Part shown: in pieces, positions 54,304 through 63,005 of the stretch
How positions within the stretch are numbered: the first letter of the stretch is position 1
Layout: the number at the start of each line of letters is the position of its first letter
Origin: Flavobacterium buctense
GTDB lineage: Bacteria > Bacteroidota > Bacteroidia > Flavobacteriales > Flavobacteriaceae
Assembly: GCF_014486695.1 (NCBI RefSeq)
Contig: NZ_JACTAB010000001.1
Location: forward strand, 806,001-870,000
DNA length: 64,000 bases
Direction: 5' to 3'
Position numbers and translations under genes: made by a program
Notes under the pieces: model-generated
What the model saw: the letters and a program-made list of their open reading frames with translations, nothing else
Databases searched by the model: none
Told to the model about the DNA's origin: nothing

Positions 54304-55053
54304 ATGAAAAAGTTTTCAGTATTGATAATGTTGTTTTGGCTCTTCAACGCTTGTGAAAAACCGAGTGATTGTATTGAAAGTTCGGGCGCGATAATTACCA
54401 AAGAAGTAACCGTTCAACCGTTCAAAAAGATAAAGGTCTACCGTGGGATTGAAGTGGTCATTACGCAAGGCGCAGAATACAAAGTAGCAATTGTAGCCGG
54501 TGAAAACTTTATTGATAATGTGGAAGTACGCCAAAATGGTGACCAACTGATTTTTAAAGATGACGCCAGTTGCAATTGGGTTCGTGCTTACGGAACCACA
54601 AAAATTTTGGTGACAACGCCAACTTTGGAAGAAGTGTATTCAAAAACCGATAGAAATATTAGTTCCAATGGCGTTTTGACATTCCCAAATATTGCTTTTA
54701 TTGCTATGGATAAAGACGGCGATGGAGAAAGCGGTGCCGGAACCGGAGATTTTATGCTGAATGTCAACAATAGTTATTTGTATATCGCCAATAATAATGT
54801 GTCTCGGTTTTATCTTTCGGGGCAAACCAACTTGGCTGAGTTTAATTTTTATTTTGGGGATGGCAGAATTGAAGCCGAAAGTCTAACCGCACAAAACATC
54901 AAAGTTTTTCACCGTGGTTCTAACGATATGACGGTAAAACCCATTCAAAGTATTATTGGCACTATGAATAGTACCGGAAACATCATCTTAAAAAACGTAC
55001 CGCCGGTAGTTGATGTAGCTGAGTTATACCAAGGGAATGTGATTTATCCTTAA
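54304..55053 (+). CDS. DUF2807 (head GIN domain) lipoprotein
   Basis: A 249-aa lipoprotein (lipobox LFNAC, Cys17) with the putative auto-transporter adhesin head GIN domain (DUF2807): VTVQPFKKIKVYRGIEVVIT at the start, then a run of parallel-beta-helix-like strands with many N, G and S. Such proteins are common in Bacteroidota and their function is unknown. It lies 9 nt downstream of the PagL-like gene and converges with gldA. Confidence 0.85.
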   Translation: MKKFSVLIMLFWLFNACEKPSDCIESSGAIITKEVTVQPFKKIKVYRGIEVVITQGAEYKVAIVAGENFIDNVEVRQNGDQLIFKDDASCNWVRAYGTTKILVTTPTLEEVYSKTDRNISSNGVLTFPNIAFIAMDKDGDGESGAGTGDFMLNVNNSYLYIANNNVSRFYLSGQTNLAEFNFYFGDGRIEAESLTAQNIKVFHRGSNDMTVKPIQSIIGTMNSTGNIILKNVPPVVDVAELYQGNVIYP

Positions 55054-55085
55054 ATTACTGAACAGTAACAACTGAACACTGAACA

Positions 55086-55985
55086 CTACTTCTTAGTCTT
55101 CTCCCTAAAAATCTGCTCCAAATTTTTACTCTTCAAACTAATCTGTAGTGTTTTCAACCCGTTGTCATGAGCAAAGTCGAATATTTTCGGGCGCATGTCT
55201 TCTTCGGTGTTGAAGGTAAGTAGCCAAAGGTTGTCGTTTGTGTTTTTGTAAGTTTTGATGTTCGCTAGATTGGCTAATAAATTGGCGTTAATGGCTTTGT
55301 CAAATTCGACTTCAATGAGTTGTTCTTTTTCTTCCGAAACCAGTTTGTCCAGTTTTTTGTCGGTTACAATTTTGCCATGGTCAATGATGATTACGCGGTC
55401 GCAAATGGCTTCCACTTCTTGCATGATGTGCGTGGAAAGAAATACTGTTTTGTCTTTGCCCACATTCTTAATCACGTTTCTGATTTCTACCAATTGATTT
55501 GGGTCAAGACCAGTGGTTGGTTCATCCAAAATCAACACATCCGGATTGTGTAAAAGCGCAGTGGCTAAACCAACACGCTGGCGAAATCCTTTAGACAATT
55601 GCCCTATTTTTTTATGACTTTCCGGAGTTAAACCGGTTAATTCGATTACTTCTTCGATGCGTGATTTGGCTACTTTATACACATCGGCATTGAAAGCTAA
55701 ATATTCGCGAACGTATAAATCCAGATATAACGGATTGTGTTCGGGTAAATACCCAACGGATTTTTGCACCAAGATTTGAGCTTCGTTTACATCATTGCCA
55801 TTCACAGCTGCGGAACCTTCATCGGCGTTGATATAAGTCGTTAAAATTTTCATCAAAGTTGATTTTCCGGCGCCATTCGGACCCAAAAAACCCACGATTT
55901 CTCCTTTTTTAATGGAAAACGAAACATTATCTAATGCTTTTTGAGCACCGTAACTTTTGGAAATATTTTGAACTTCTATCGACAT
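55086..55985 (-). CDS. gldA: Gliding motility ABC transporter ATP-binding subunit GldA
   Basis: ATPase of the GldA-GldF-GldG transporter linked to gliding in Flavobacterium. From the second Met (55985, MSIEVQNISKSYG) it is 299 aa; the first Met adds two residues. Walker A is GPNGAGKST (about 35-43), the signature LSKGFRQRVGLATALL, Walker B LILDEPTTGLDP, and the H-loop STHIMQEVE. GYLPEHNPLYLDLYVREYLAFNADVY and the C-terminal NLEQIFREKTKK resemble GldA as I remember it. gldF/gldG are not adjacent. A minus-strand TACATTTG box lies at 56003-56010. Confidence 0.88.
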   Translation of the reverse strand: MSIEVQNISKSYGAQKALDNVSFSIKKGEIVGFLGPNGAGKSTLMKILTTYINADEGSAAVNGNDVNEAQILVQKSVGYLPEHNPLYLDLYVREYLAFNADVYKVAKSRIEEVIELTGLTPESHKKIGQLSKGFRQRVGLATALLHNPDVLILDEPTTGLDPNQLVEIRNVIKNVGKDKTVFLSTHIMQEVEAICDRVIIIDHGKIVTDKKLDKLVSEEKEQLIEVEFDKAINANLLANLANIKTYKNTNDNLWLLTFNTEEDMRPKIFDFAHDNGLKTLQISLKSKNLEQIFREKTKK

Positions 55986-56090
55986 AAACATACTATTTGG
56001 AGCAAATGTAATAATTAATAAAAGTATAACGAAGAATTACTGCTTTTATGATGTTCACGAAAACGATTCCTTAAATTTTTTTGCCAAGTC

Positions 56091-56123
56091 TTGTAAAACC
56101 TACACTTTAATTTTTTACATTAG
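56091..56123 (+). promoter_or_regulatory. Promoter of the pheA leader
   Basis: TTG (56091-56093), 22 nt, TACATTAG (56116-56123), one mismatch to TAnnTTTG; 18 nt before the leader ATG. Confidence 0.6.
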
Positions 56124-56141
56124 CCAAACAGAATAACAACA

Positions 56142-56231
56142 ATGAGACAATTCAACACTTTTTATACCTATTTCTTTTATTTCTTCTTCGGACAGAAAAA
56201 GGGATTAGTATTGTGTTATGTGAAAAAGTAA
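56142..56231 (+). CDS. Phe/Tyr-rich leader peptide of the pheA attenuator
   Basis: A 29-codon ORF with seven Phe and four Tyr; residues 7-16 are FYTYFFYFFF. Codons 20-26 contain GGGAT (56201-56205) and TATTGTGTT (56209-56217), complementary to ATCCC (56255-56259, the terminator 5' arm) and to AACaACAATA (56239-56248). The antiterminator begins 12 nt after the last Phe codon of the run, the same spacing as in the first metY leader. A ribosome stalled at Phe or Tyr codons would allow read-through into pheA. Confidence 0.88.
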   Translation: MRQFNTFYTYFFYFFFGQKKGLVLCYVKK

Positions 56232-56254
56232 ATTTTAAAACAACAATAATATAG

Positions 56255-56283
56255 ATCCCAACGAAAGTTGGGATTTTTTTTTT
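56255..56283 (+). terminator. Attenuator terminator of pheA
   Basis: Stem ATCCCAAC (56255-56262) / GTTGGGAT (56267-56274) closed by a GAAA loop, with ten T (56274-56283). It ends 6 nt before the pheA ATG at 56290. Confidence 0.93.
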
Positions 56284-56289
56284 GACTAT

Positions 56290-57117
56290 ATGGAAGTAAA
56301 AATAGCAATACAAGGAATCAAGGGTTCGTTTCACCACCAAGTGGCGCAAGAATATTTTGAAGATGTAAATGATTTAGATGAATGCATGTCGTTTGATGAT
56401 TTGGTGAAAAGTTTAGTGAATAATCAAGCACACAAAGGTGTCATGGCGTTGGAGAATTCTATCGCCGGTTCGATTATTCCCAATTACGCTTTAATCGACC
56501 GCAATAATTTACACATCATTGGCGAGCATTATCTTGACATTCACATGAATTTAATGGTGTTGAAAGGCCAAACGATTGAAGACATCAAAGAAGTCCATTC
56601 GCATCCGATTGCCTTGTTGCAATGTGCCGTTTTCTTTAGCCAATATCCGCATATCAAATTGGTCGAAAGTGGCGATACTGCCGAAACTGCGCGCAGAATT
56701 CAAGAACAAAAACTAACCGAAATTGGCGCTGTTGCCGCTCCGATTGCCGCGAAATTATACGATTTAGAAATATTAGCTGCCGGCATTCACACCGTGCAAA
56801 GTAATAAAACCCGTTTCGTGATTGTCAAAACCACAAATAAAGAATTACCCATAGAAATGATAAACAAAGCCTCAATCAAATTTGAATTGGATGACACTCC
56901 GGGTAGTTTGGCTACGGTTTTAAATGTCATGAACAATTGCAAATTGAACCTGACTAAAATCCAGTCGATGCCAATCATAGAAACGCCTTTTCAATATTCT
57001 TTTTTTGTGGATGTGATTTTTGAAAAGTACAAACATTACGAAAAAGCCAAAAATATTTTAGCCCTAATGACCACCCATTTCAAAGTTTTGGGTGAATACA
57101 AAAGAGGAATACAATAA
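56290..57117 (+). CDS. pheA: Prephenate dehydratase
   Basis: Converts prephenate to phenylpyruvate for phenylalanine synthesis. The 275-aa protein has the periplasmic-binding-like PDT domain (IAIQGIKGSFHHQVAQEYF; GVMALENSIAGSI; the TRF motif in SNKTRFVIV) and a C-terminal ACT domain (IKFELDDTPGSLATVLNVM) for Phe feedback. It has no fused chorismate mutase; that domain is on the DAHP synthase two genes downstream. Expression is probably controlled by the Phe/Tyr leader. Confidence 0.96.
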   Translation: MEVKIAIQGIKGSFHHQVAQEYFEDVNDLDECMSFDDLVKSLVNNQAHKGVMALENSIAGSIIPNYALIDRNNLHIIGEHYLDIHMNLMVLKGQTIEDIKEVHSHPIALLQCAVFFSQYPHIKLVESGDTAETARRIQEQKLTEIGAVAAPIAAKLYDLEILAAGIHTVQSNKTRFVIVKTTNKELPIEMINKASIKFELDDTPGSLATVLNVMNNCKLNLTKIQSMPIIETPFQYSFFVDVIFEKYKHYEKAKNILALMTTHFKVLGEYKRGIQ

Positions 57118-57196
57118 CAATAACAAAAATCAATAGAAGATAACGAGTATTGAATTTTGCCATTGCCATTGAATTTTGAAATTGAAATAAAAAGAC

Positions 57197-58339
57197 ATGA
57201 TTAAAACAGCAGAAAGACTAAACAGCGTTCAAGAATATTACTTCTCCAGAAAATTGCGAGAAGTACGCCAACTCATAGCCGAAGGAAAACCTGTCATTAA
57301 TATGGGTATCGGCAGTCCCGATTTAGCGCCAGATAAAACCGTAATTGACGCGATGAGCCAATCTATGATGGATGAAAAAGCCCACGAATACCAAAGCTAT
57401 CAAGGCTTGCCCGAATTGCGAAAAGGCATGGCTGATTTTTATGCCAATCAATTTGGAGTAGTATTGGATTTCAATACAGAAATTTTACCATTAATGGGTT
57501 CCAAAGAAGGCATCATGCATATTTCGCTAGCTTTTTTAAACGAAGGCGATGAGGTGTTGATACCCAATCCGGGGTATCCGACTTATGCTTCGGTCACCGA
57601 ATTGGTACAGGCGAAAGCAATCAGTTATGATTTGACGGAAGCCAACGATTGGCAACCCGATTTTGAAGCTTTGGAGCAAACGGATTTGTCGAAAGTCAAA
57701 CTCATGTGGGTTTCGTATCCGCACATGCCAACCGGAGCCAATGGTACAAAGGAATTGTTTGAAAAATTAATTGCTTTTGGTAAAAAACACCATATTTTAA
57801 TCGTAAACGACAATCCGTATAGTTTTGTCTTAAACGACAATCCAATATCGATTTTGCAAGTTGAGGGTGCCAAAGACATTGCTTTAGAGTTGAATTCTTT
57901 ATCCAAAACCTACAACATGGCCGGTTGGCGTGTGGGAATGGTTTTAGGAAATCCAACGTTAATCGATGCGGTGTTGAAAGTCAAAAGCAATATGGACAGC
58001 GGGATGTTTTACGGAATTCAGAAAGGTGCGATTGAAGCATTGAAATTGGACAAAGATTGGTTTGGCAAGCAAAACGAAATTTACACTAAACGCCGAAATC
58101 GTATCTTCCAATTGGCTGAAAAATTGGATTGTACTTTTGACAAAAACAGTGTCGGTTTATTCGTTTGGGCCAAATTACCGCAAGGTATTTCAGCGGAAGC
58201 CTTCATCGATAAGGTTTTAATCGAAAAGCACATTTTTATTACACCCGGAATTATTTTCGGTAGCAATGGCGAAGGTTACATCCGATTTTCGCTCTGCGTT
58301 ACCGAAGAAAAAATACAAGAAGCAATTGCCCGATTTTAA
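57197..58339 (+). CDS. PLP-dependent class I/II aminotransferase (probable aromatic/aspartate type)
   Basis: A 380-aa fold-type I aminotransferase with NMGIGSPDLAPD, PNPGYPTY, the PLP lysine K237 in LNSLSKTYNMAGWRVGM and a C-terminal YIRFSLC. Position between pheA and DAHP synthase points to transamination of phenylpyruvate or a related keto acid. The specificity (aromatic, aspartate or LL-DAP-like) cannot be settled from sequence alone. The 79-nt gap to pheA consists of repeated CAATAACAA and CCATTGAATTTTGAA words. Confidence 0.9.
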   Translation: MIKTAERLNSVQEYYFSRKLREVRQLIAEGKPVINMGIGSPDLAPDKTVIDAMSQSMMDEKAHEYQSYQGLPELRKGMADFYANQFGVVLDFNTEILPLMGSKEGIMHISLAFLNEGDEVLIPNPGYPTYASVTELVQAKAISYDLTEANDWQPDFEALEQTDLSKVKLMWVSYPHMPTGANGTKELFEKLIAFGKKHHILIVNDNPYSFVLNDNPISILQVEGAKDIALELNSLSKTYNMAGWRVGMVLGNPTLIDAVLKVKSNMDSGMFYGIQKGAIEALKLDKDWFGKQNEIYTKRRNRIFQLAEKLDCTFDKNSVGLFVWAKLPQGISAEAFIDKVLIEKHIFITPGIIFGSNGEGYIRFSLCVTEEKIQEAIARF

Positions 58340-58375
58340 ACGAAAAGAAATTAATTTTACAGAAGATAAAAAGCT

Positions 58376-59458
58376 ATGAATATAACAGCAGAAAACAGAA
58401 AATGGTTAGATGATTTCAAGTTGAGTCATCCCTTGGTAATTGCAGGACCATGCAGTGCGGAAACCGAAGAACAAGTGTTGAAGATAGCACACGAATTGAA
58501 AGATTCTGATGTGTCTATTTATCGTGCCGGAATTTGGAAACCGCGAACGCGTCCGGGCGGATTTGAAGGTGTTGGAGTCATCGGTTTAAAATGGTTGCAA
58601 AAAGCCAAAGCAGAAACAGGTTTGTTAATGGCGACCGAAGTGGCTAATGCAGCGCATGTAAAACTAGCCTTGGAACACGATATCGATGTGCTTTGGATTG
58701 GCGCAAGAACTACGGTAAACCCATTTGCCGTTCAGGAAATCGCCGATGCTTTGCAAGGAACGGATAAAATTGTTTTAGTGAAAAATCCGGTGAATCCCGA
58801 TTTGGCGCTATGGATTGGCGGAGTTGAGAGATTGTACAATGCCGGCATCAAAAAACTAGGCGTTATACACAGAGGTTTTTCGACTTATGACAAAACCAAA
58901 TACAGAAATATCCCCGAATGGCAATTGGCTATCGAATTACAAAGCCGTTTTCCCGATTTACCTTTGATTTGTGATCCGTCGCACATTACCGGAAGACGCG
59001 ATATGATACAGGAAGTGTCGCAGCAAGCTTTAGATCTGAATTATGACGGCTTAATAATAGAAACCCATATCGATCCTGACAATGCTTGGAGCGATGCGGC
59101 GCAACAAGTAACACCGACAGTTCTGAAACAAATTTTTCAGGATTTGAGAATCCGTAAAGAGACTGATGATGCCGATGAATACAATAACCGTTTGGCCAGA
59201 TTTCGTGTCGATATAGATGAATATGACGGAAAGTTGTTGGAAATTTTAGGCAAAAGAATGAAAGTAGCCGACAAAATCGGAGCGTTAAAAAAAGAAAAAA
59301 ACGTAGCGGTTTTGCAGAATAAGCGTTGGAACGAAATCTTAGGTAAAATGATTTTGGACGGAGAAGAAAAAGGCTTGAGCGAGGAGTTTATTTTAAAAAT
59401 TTTCAAAGCCATCCATCAAGAAAGTATCAGTCATCAAGAGAAGATAATTAACGGATAA
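58376..59458 (+). CDS. Bifunctional DAHP synthase / chorismate mutase
   Basis: A 360-aa fusion. Residues about 15-265 are a DAHP synthase of the type related to KDO8P synthase (LVIAGPCSAETEEQV, WKPRTRPGGFEG, LICDPSHITGRRD), the entry point of the shikimate pathway. Residues about 270-360 are an AroQ-type chorismate mutase helical domain (RVDIDEYDGKLLEILGKRM, VADKIGALKKEK). The fused mutase may give feedback to the synthase, as known for such fusions in other bacteria. It follows the aminotransferase by 36 nt; no tyrA lies between. Confidence 0.95.
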   Translation: MNITAENRKWLDDFKLSHPLVIAGPCSAETEEQVLKIAHELKDSDVSIYRAGIWKPRTRPGGFEGVGVIGLKWLQKAKAETGLLMATEVANAAHVKLALEHDIDVLWIGARTTVNPFAVQEIADALQGTDKIVLVKNPVNPDLALWIGGVERLYNAGIKKLGVIHRGFSTYDKTKYRNIPEWQLAIELQSRFPDLPLICDPSHITGRRDMIQEVSQQALDLNYDGLIIETHIDPDNAWSDAAQQVTPTVLKQIFQDLRIRKETDDADEYNNRLARFRVDIDEYDGKLLEILGKRMKVADKIGALKKEKNVAVLQNKRWNEILGKMILDGEEKGLSEEFILKIFKAIHQESISHQEKIING

Positions 59459-59486
59459 ACGGATAATTTGTGAGAATATCGGTAAA

Positions 59487-59519
59487 TTGGTGCTGACATA
59501 GTAGTTTTTTTTATATTTG
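59487..59519 (+). promoter_or_regulatory. Promoter of the small exported protein gene at 59563
   Basis: TTG (59487-59489), 22 nt, TATATTTG (59512-59519), consensus in both boxes. Confidence 0.75.
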
Positions 59520-59562
59520 TTGGTACCATTTTAAAAATCTATTAATGCTAAAAATAATGAAT

Positions 59563-60045
59563 ATGAAAAAAATTATCTTACTACTAACATTGGTTTTTGG
59601 TTTTAACCTAGCCAGTGCCCAAGTTGATGTGATTAAAAAACAAGTTGGAGAAACCCTTAAAGGAAAAATTGTAAGTGTTGATGACAATGTAATTGTGTTC
59701 ACTTATCAAGGGCAAAATGTAGAATACACTATTGCCAAGAATGCCGTTGAAAAAATCACTTACGGTAATACAGGTCAGGTTGTGCAAACATCCAATAAGA
59801 TTGTGATTACCGGAGAAGCAGATTGGCAAAAAGTACAAATTGTTGAAAATGTAAATCACACAGCCGGTCTTGAAGTAGGAGTACAACTGGGAACTAGTGC
59901 TGATTTAGCCAATTATCAATCAGGTAACGGTAATTCACCGGTAATTAAAAGATTGAAAATGCAAGCGGCAAAATTAGGCTATCAGTTTATTCTTGTGACC
60001 ACTGATGCTTCCTCTAACAGAGTAGCTTACGGATATAAATATTAA
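59563..60045 (+). CDS. Small exported protein of unknown function
   Basis: A 160-aa product from the ATG at 59563, which gives a clean signal peptide (MKKIILLLTLVFGFNLASAQ); ATGs at 59545 and 59557 are in frame but add nothing family-like. The mature part starts with a short beta domain (LKGKIVSVDDNVIVFTYQGQ, a pattern seen in small OB/SH3-like periplasmic domains) and ends with a helix-strand unit AAKLGYQFILVTTD. I do not recognise the family. It has its own promoter and terminator, so it is monocistronic. Confidence 0.75.
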   Translation: MKKIILLLTLVFGFNLASAQVDVIKKQVGETLKGKIVSVDDNVIVFTYQGQNVEYTIAKNAVEKITYGNTGQVVQTSNKIVITGEADWQKVQIVENVNHTAGLEVGVQLGTSADLANYQSGNGNSPVIKRLKMQAAKLGYQFILVTTDASSNRVAYGYKY

Positions 60046-60070
60046 TTTAATTTTTAATAAAGTTAAACTA

Positions 60071-60097
60071 AAGTTGCCCGAAACGGCAACTTTTTTT
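60071..60097 (+). terminator. Terminator of the gene at 59563
   Basis: Stem AAGTTGCC (60071-60078) / GGCAACTT (60085-60092), loop CGAAAC, T-run to 60097. Confidence 0.92.
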
Positions 60098-60160
60098 ATG
60101 TCCAAAAACGAATGATAGCATCAGAAATCCACCTAAATAGCATTCATTTTAATCTAAATC

Positions 60161-60192
60161 AAAACCTACTGATATTTTGGCAGGTTTTTTTT
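60161..60192 (+). terminator. Second, weaker terminator-like hairpin before the gene at 60242
   Basis: AACCT (60163-60167) pairs with AGGTT (60182-60186), with a further C-G pair inside, then a run of T. It lies about 50 nt before the next ATG. Confidence 0.5.
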
Positions 60193-60241
60193 GTATCATT
60201 GCGCAACAATAAAAACAATCTCTAATTTTAAAACAACCAAA

Positions 60242-61897
60242 ATGAAACAAACCTTTTTAGGTTTTATCTTTTTTGTTTGCAGTTGCATAAGCTTGAATGC
60301 ACAAAACAAAATTGATAAGATCAACGTGACTTACGGTGAAGAATTACCGGAAGACAAGCAAAAAATCGTAAAAATTATTGGTGAAACCGACACTAAAATT
60401 TACGCACTCGGATTCAAAGAAAAGGAAGATTATTTCCTTAAAATTTTTGAGCCGAAAACCATGAAACTTATTTCTTCCAACTTAATCGTTATTCCGCAAA
60501 TTAGCGATAGAGAAGTAGATTTTGAAGATGTTTTTTTACTAAACGGAAAACTTTACGCTATCGGAAGTGTTTATAATAAAAAAGAAAAAATATTCAATTT
60601 AGTCGGTGCAGAGATTTCTGAGAAAGGCATCTTGAGCAAAACAACGGTTACCTTATTCAATTCTGAAGTGGCTAAAAAGTCAGAGCGCGGTGGGTTTTAC
60701 TTCAAACAATCTCCGGATGAAGGCGCTTTGTTAATCATGCATACCTCGCGTTTTCCCAAAGAAGATGCCATCAAATATGAAGTTAAATTGTTTGATGATA
60801 AATTAGCAACCCTTTTCACCAGTGAAGAGAAAGTGAAATTTGATGACAGTAAAAAAGATTACGAGTTTACTATTTCTGATTTTGAATTGAATTTTCAAGA
60901 TGATGTCTTTTTGGTAATTAATGAAAGTTACAGAGATTCTAAAAAGAAAGAGCAAATTGAAAAATTTCAAATTCATACCTTCAAGAGATCCAACAACTAC
61001 ACTAAAGAAGTTATTGACATCAACATCAAAGGAAAAGAAATTATCAATTGCAAAATGTTGTCAACCAACAAAAACACATTGCAATTGGTTGGTTTTTACT
61101 CCAGCGTTCGCGAAAATGGTAAGGCTAATAAAGAGTTGAAAGGTGTTTATAATGCGACTATTAATTTGGCAACCAATGCCAATGACAACTTGAAATTCAA
61201 CGAGTTTGACTATGCTACTAAAGTTAAATTGTTAGGGGAAAGAAAAGCCAAAAAAGGGAGAGATGTAAAACCTTTGTACAATATTACCACACTTATTGAA
61301 AAAAATGATGGTGGAATCATTGTATTGTCTGAATTGCAGTTTGTGTATGTTGGACAAAGCTCAGGAATTGGGCCATTGGCGTTTACTCCTGTGACTTATA
61401 CTAAAAATGAAATCATTATCACGTGTTTAAAGCCGGATGGTTCGTTAGATTGGAGTAATGTATTGCCAAAAGAACAATCGGCGACAGTGACCACTATGTC
61501 ATTTGTTTTTGGTTTTGGTGGTGGAAACGGAAATTTTGCCGTTGGTGGTGCCATCGCTATTCCATTGGCGCAAATGGGCAAAGGACCTGAATATTTAGGC
61601 GCTATTCCAATTTACAAAAATGGGGTTTTGAATTTGCTTTTCAATGATAATGTGAAAAACAAAGGGGTAACCGATATCGAAGCCATCAAATCATTAGGAA
61701 ATTACAATAATGCAGTTCCGTCACTTTTCGTTTTTGATGCTAAAGGTCAAATTACCAGAAAAGATCCTGAAGAAGTTATCAAAAATGAATTGGTCCTTCG
61801 TCCGGGCATTTATTACCGAAAAAATCAGAACGAGTTTATTATCTATTCTTCCAGAAGGAAACAAGATAAATTGGGACGTATGATTCTAGAGGATTAA
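60242..61897 (+). CDS. Exported protein of unknown function (propeller-like)
   Basis: A 551-aa product from the ATG at 60242 with a signal peptide (MKQTFLGFIFFVCSCISLNA). The body is rich in beta-strand patterns with repeated FLLNGKLYAIGS / FSLDYAT-like units and a Gly-rich segment VFGFGGGNGNFAVGG (about 417-431), compatible with a beta-propeller. I recognise no named domain, lipobox or catalytic motif. The C-terminus (RKQDKLGRMILED) lacks a type IX sorting signal. It is monocistronic, flanked by terminators. Confidence 0.75.
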   Translation: MKQTFLGFIFFVCSCISLNAQNKIDKINVTYGEELPEDKQKIVKIIGETDTKIYALGFKEKEDYFLKIFEPKTMKLISSNLIVIPQISDREVDFEDVFLLNGKLYAIGSVYNKKEKIFNLVGAEISEKGILSKTTVTLFNSEVAKKSERGGFYFKQSPDEGALLIMHTSRFPKEDAIKYEVKLFDDKLATLFTSEEKVKFDDSKKDYEFTISDFELNFQDDVFLVINESYRDSKKKEQIEKFQIHTFKRSNNYTKEVIDINIKGKEIINCKMLSTNKNTLQLVGFYSSVRENGKANKELKGVYNATINLATNANDNLKFNEFDYATKVKLLGERKAKKGRDVKPLYNITTLIEKNDGGIIVLSELQFVYVGQSSGIGPLAFTPVTYTKNEIIITCLKPDGSLDWSNVLPKEQSATVTTMSFVFGFGGGNGNFAVGGAIAIPLAQMGKGPEYLGAIPIYKNGVLNLLFNDNVKNKGVTDIEAIKSLGNYNNAVPSLFVFDAKGQITRKDPEEVIKNELVLRPGIYYRKNQNEFIIYSSRRKQDKLGRMILED

Positions 61898-61908
61898 AAA
61901 AAAAACTA

Positions 61909-61937
61909 AAGGCTGTGAAATTTTCGCAGCCTTTTTT
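61909..61937 (+). terminator. Terminator of the gene at 60242
   Basis: Stem AAGGCTG / CAGCCTT with an inner GAAA/TTTC extension, then T-run to 61937. Confidence 0.92.
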
Positions 61938-62006
61938 ATTACAATCAATATTAACGCAAATACCAGTTTCAATTTTTTTACCTTTGCTAAATCCTAAATT
62001 CAAAAA

Positions 62007-62984
62007 ATGACCGGACTCGTATATAAATCTACCGGAAGTTGGTACACCGTAAAAGCCGATGACGATACGTTCTATGAATGTCGTATTAAAGGTAAGTTCC
62101 GTATGAAAGGTATCAAAAGCACTAATCCGATTGCGGTAGGCGACGTGGTTGATTTTGAGTTGGATGACACTTCAGATGACATTACAGGCACTATCCACAA
62201 CATTCACGACCGAAAGAATTATATCGTGAGAAAATCAGTGAATTTGTCAAAGCAAACGCATATTATCGCCTCTAATATTGACATTGTCTTTTTGTTGATT
62301 ACTATTAATAATCCACCAACAACGACTAGTTTTATCGATAGGTTTTTGGTTACCGCCGAAGCTTATGGGATTGAAGCGGTTTTGGTTTTCAATAAAATAG
62401 ACACTTTTGATGAAGCCATGCGTGATGAGCAACTGTACTTACAATACATTTATTCTGCCATTGGTTACAAATGTTTGCGAGCTTCTGCCATTGAGAAGAA
62501 AGGGATTGACGAGTTGAAATCGATGATGACCGGAAAAGTGAGTATGTTCTCCGGACACTCCGGTGTTGGTAAATCGACTTTGGTGAATGCTTTGGAGCCC
62601 AATTTGAATTTAAAAACCAAACACATCTCCGAACAAAGTAAGCAAGGCCAACACACCACCACTTTTGCCGAAATGTATGATTTGTCTTTTGACGCCAAAA
62701 TTATCGATACACCCGGAATTAAAGGTTTCGGTATTGTAGATATGGAACCTACAGAAATCAGTGATTATTTTCCGGAGTTTTTTAAGTTGAAAGACCAATG
62801 TAAATTCAACAATTGTTTGCACAAAGAAGAACCGCATTGCGCAGTAAAACAAGCTTTAGAAGACAATAAAATTGCTTGGTCAAGATACAACAGTTACCTT
62901 AAAATTCTCGAAGGTGATGACGAACATTACCGTTCTGACATTTACAATGATGATAGAATTGCAAGTGATGAAACCAGAAAATAG
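62007..62984 (+). CDS. rsgA: Ribosome small subunit-dependent GTPase RsgA
   Basis: Circularly permuted GTPase that assists late 30S assembly. The 325-aa protein has an N-terminal OB fold (about 1-75), then G motifs in permuted order: FNKID (G4), SAIEKKGID (G5 area), GHSGVGKST (G1) and DTPGIKGFG (G3). The C-terminal zinc-binding part reads CKFNNCLHKEEPHC. A TACCTTTG box (61979-61986) lies 20 nt before the start. dtd follows 21 nt downstream, so both probably form one translation-quality operon. Confidence 0.96.
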   Translation: MTGLVYKSTGSWYTVKADDDTFYECRIKGKFRMKGIKSTNPIAVGDVVDFELDDTSDDITGTIHNIHDRKNYIVRKSVNLSKQTHIIASNIDIVFLLITINNPPTTTSFIDRFLVTAEAYGIEAVLVFNKIDTFDEAMRDEQLYLQYIYSAIGYKCLRASAIEKKGIDELKSMMTGKVSMFSGHSGVGKSTLVNALEPNLNLKTKHISEQSKQGQHTTTFAEMYDLSFDAKIIDTPGIKGFGIVDMEPTEISDYFPEFFKLKDQCKFNNCLHKEEPHCAVKQALEDNKIAWSRYNSYLKILEGDDEHYRSDIYNDDRIASDETRK

Positions 62985-63005
62985 TGTTCTGTAATTTTAT
63001 TCAAG

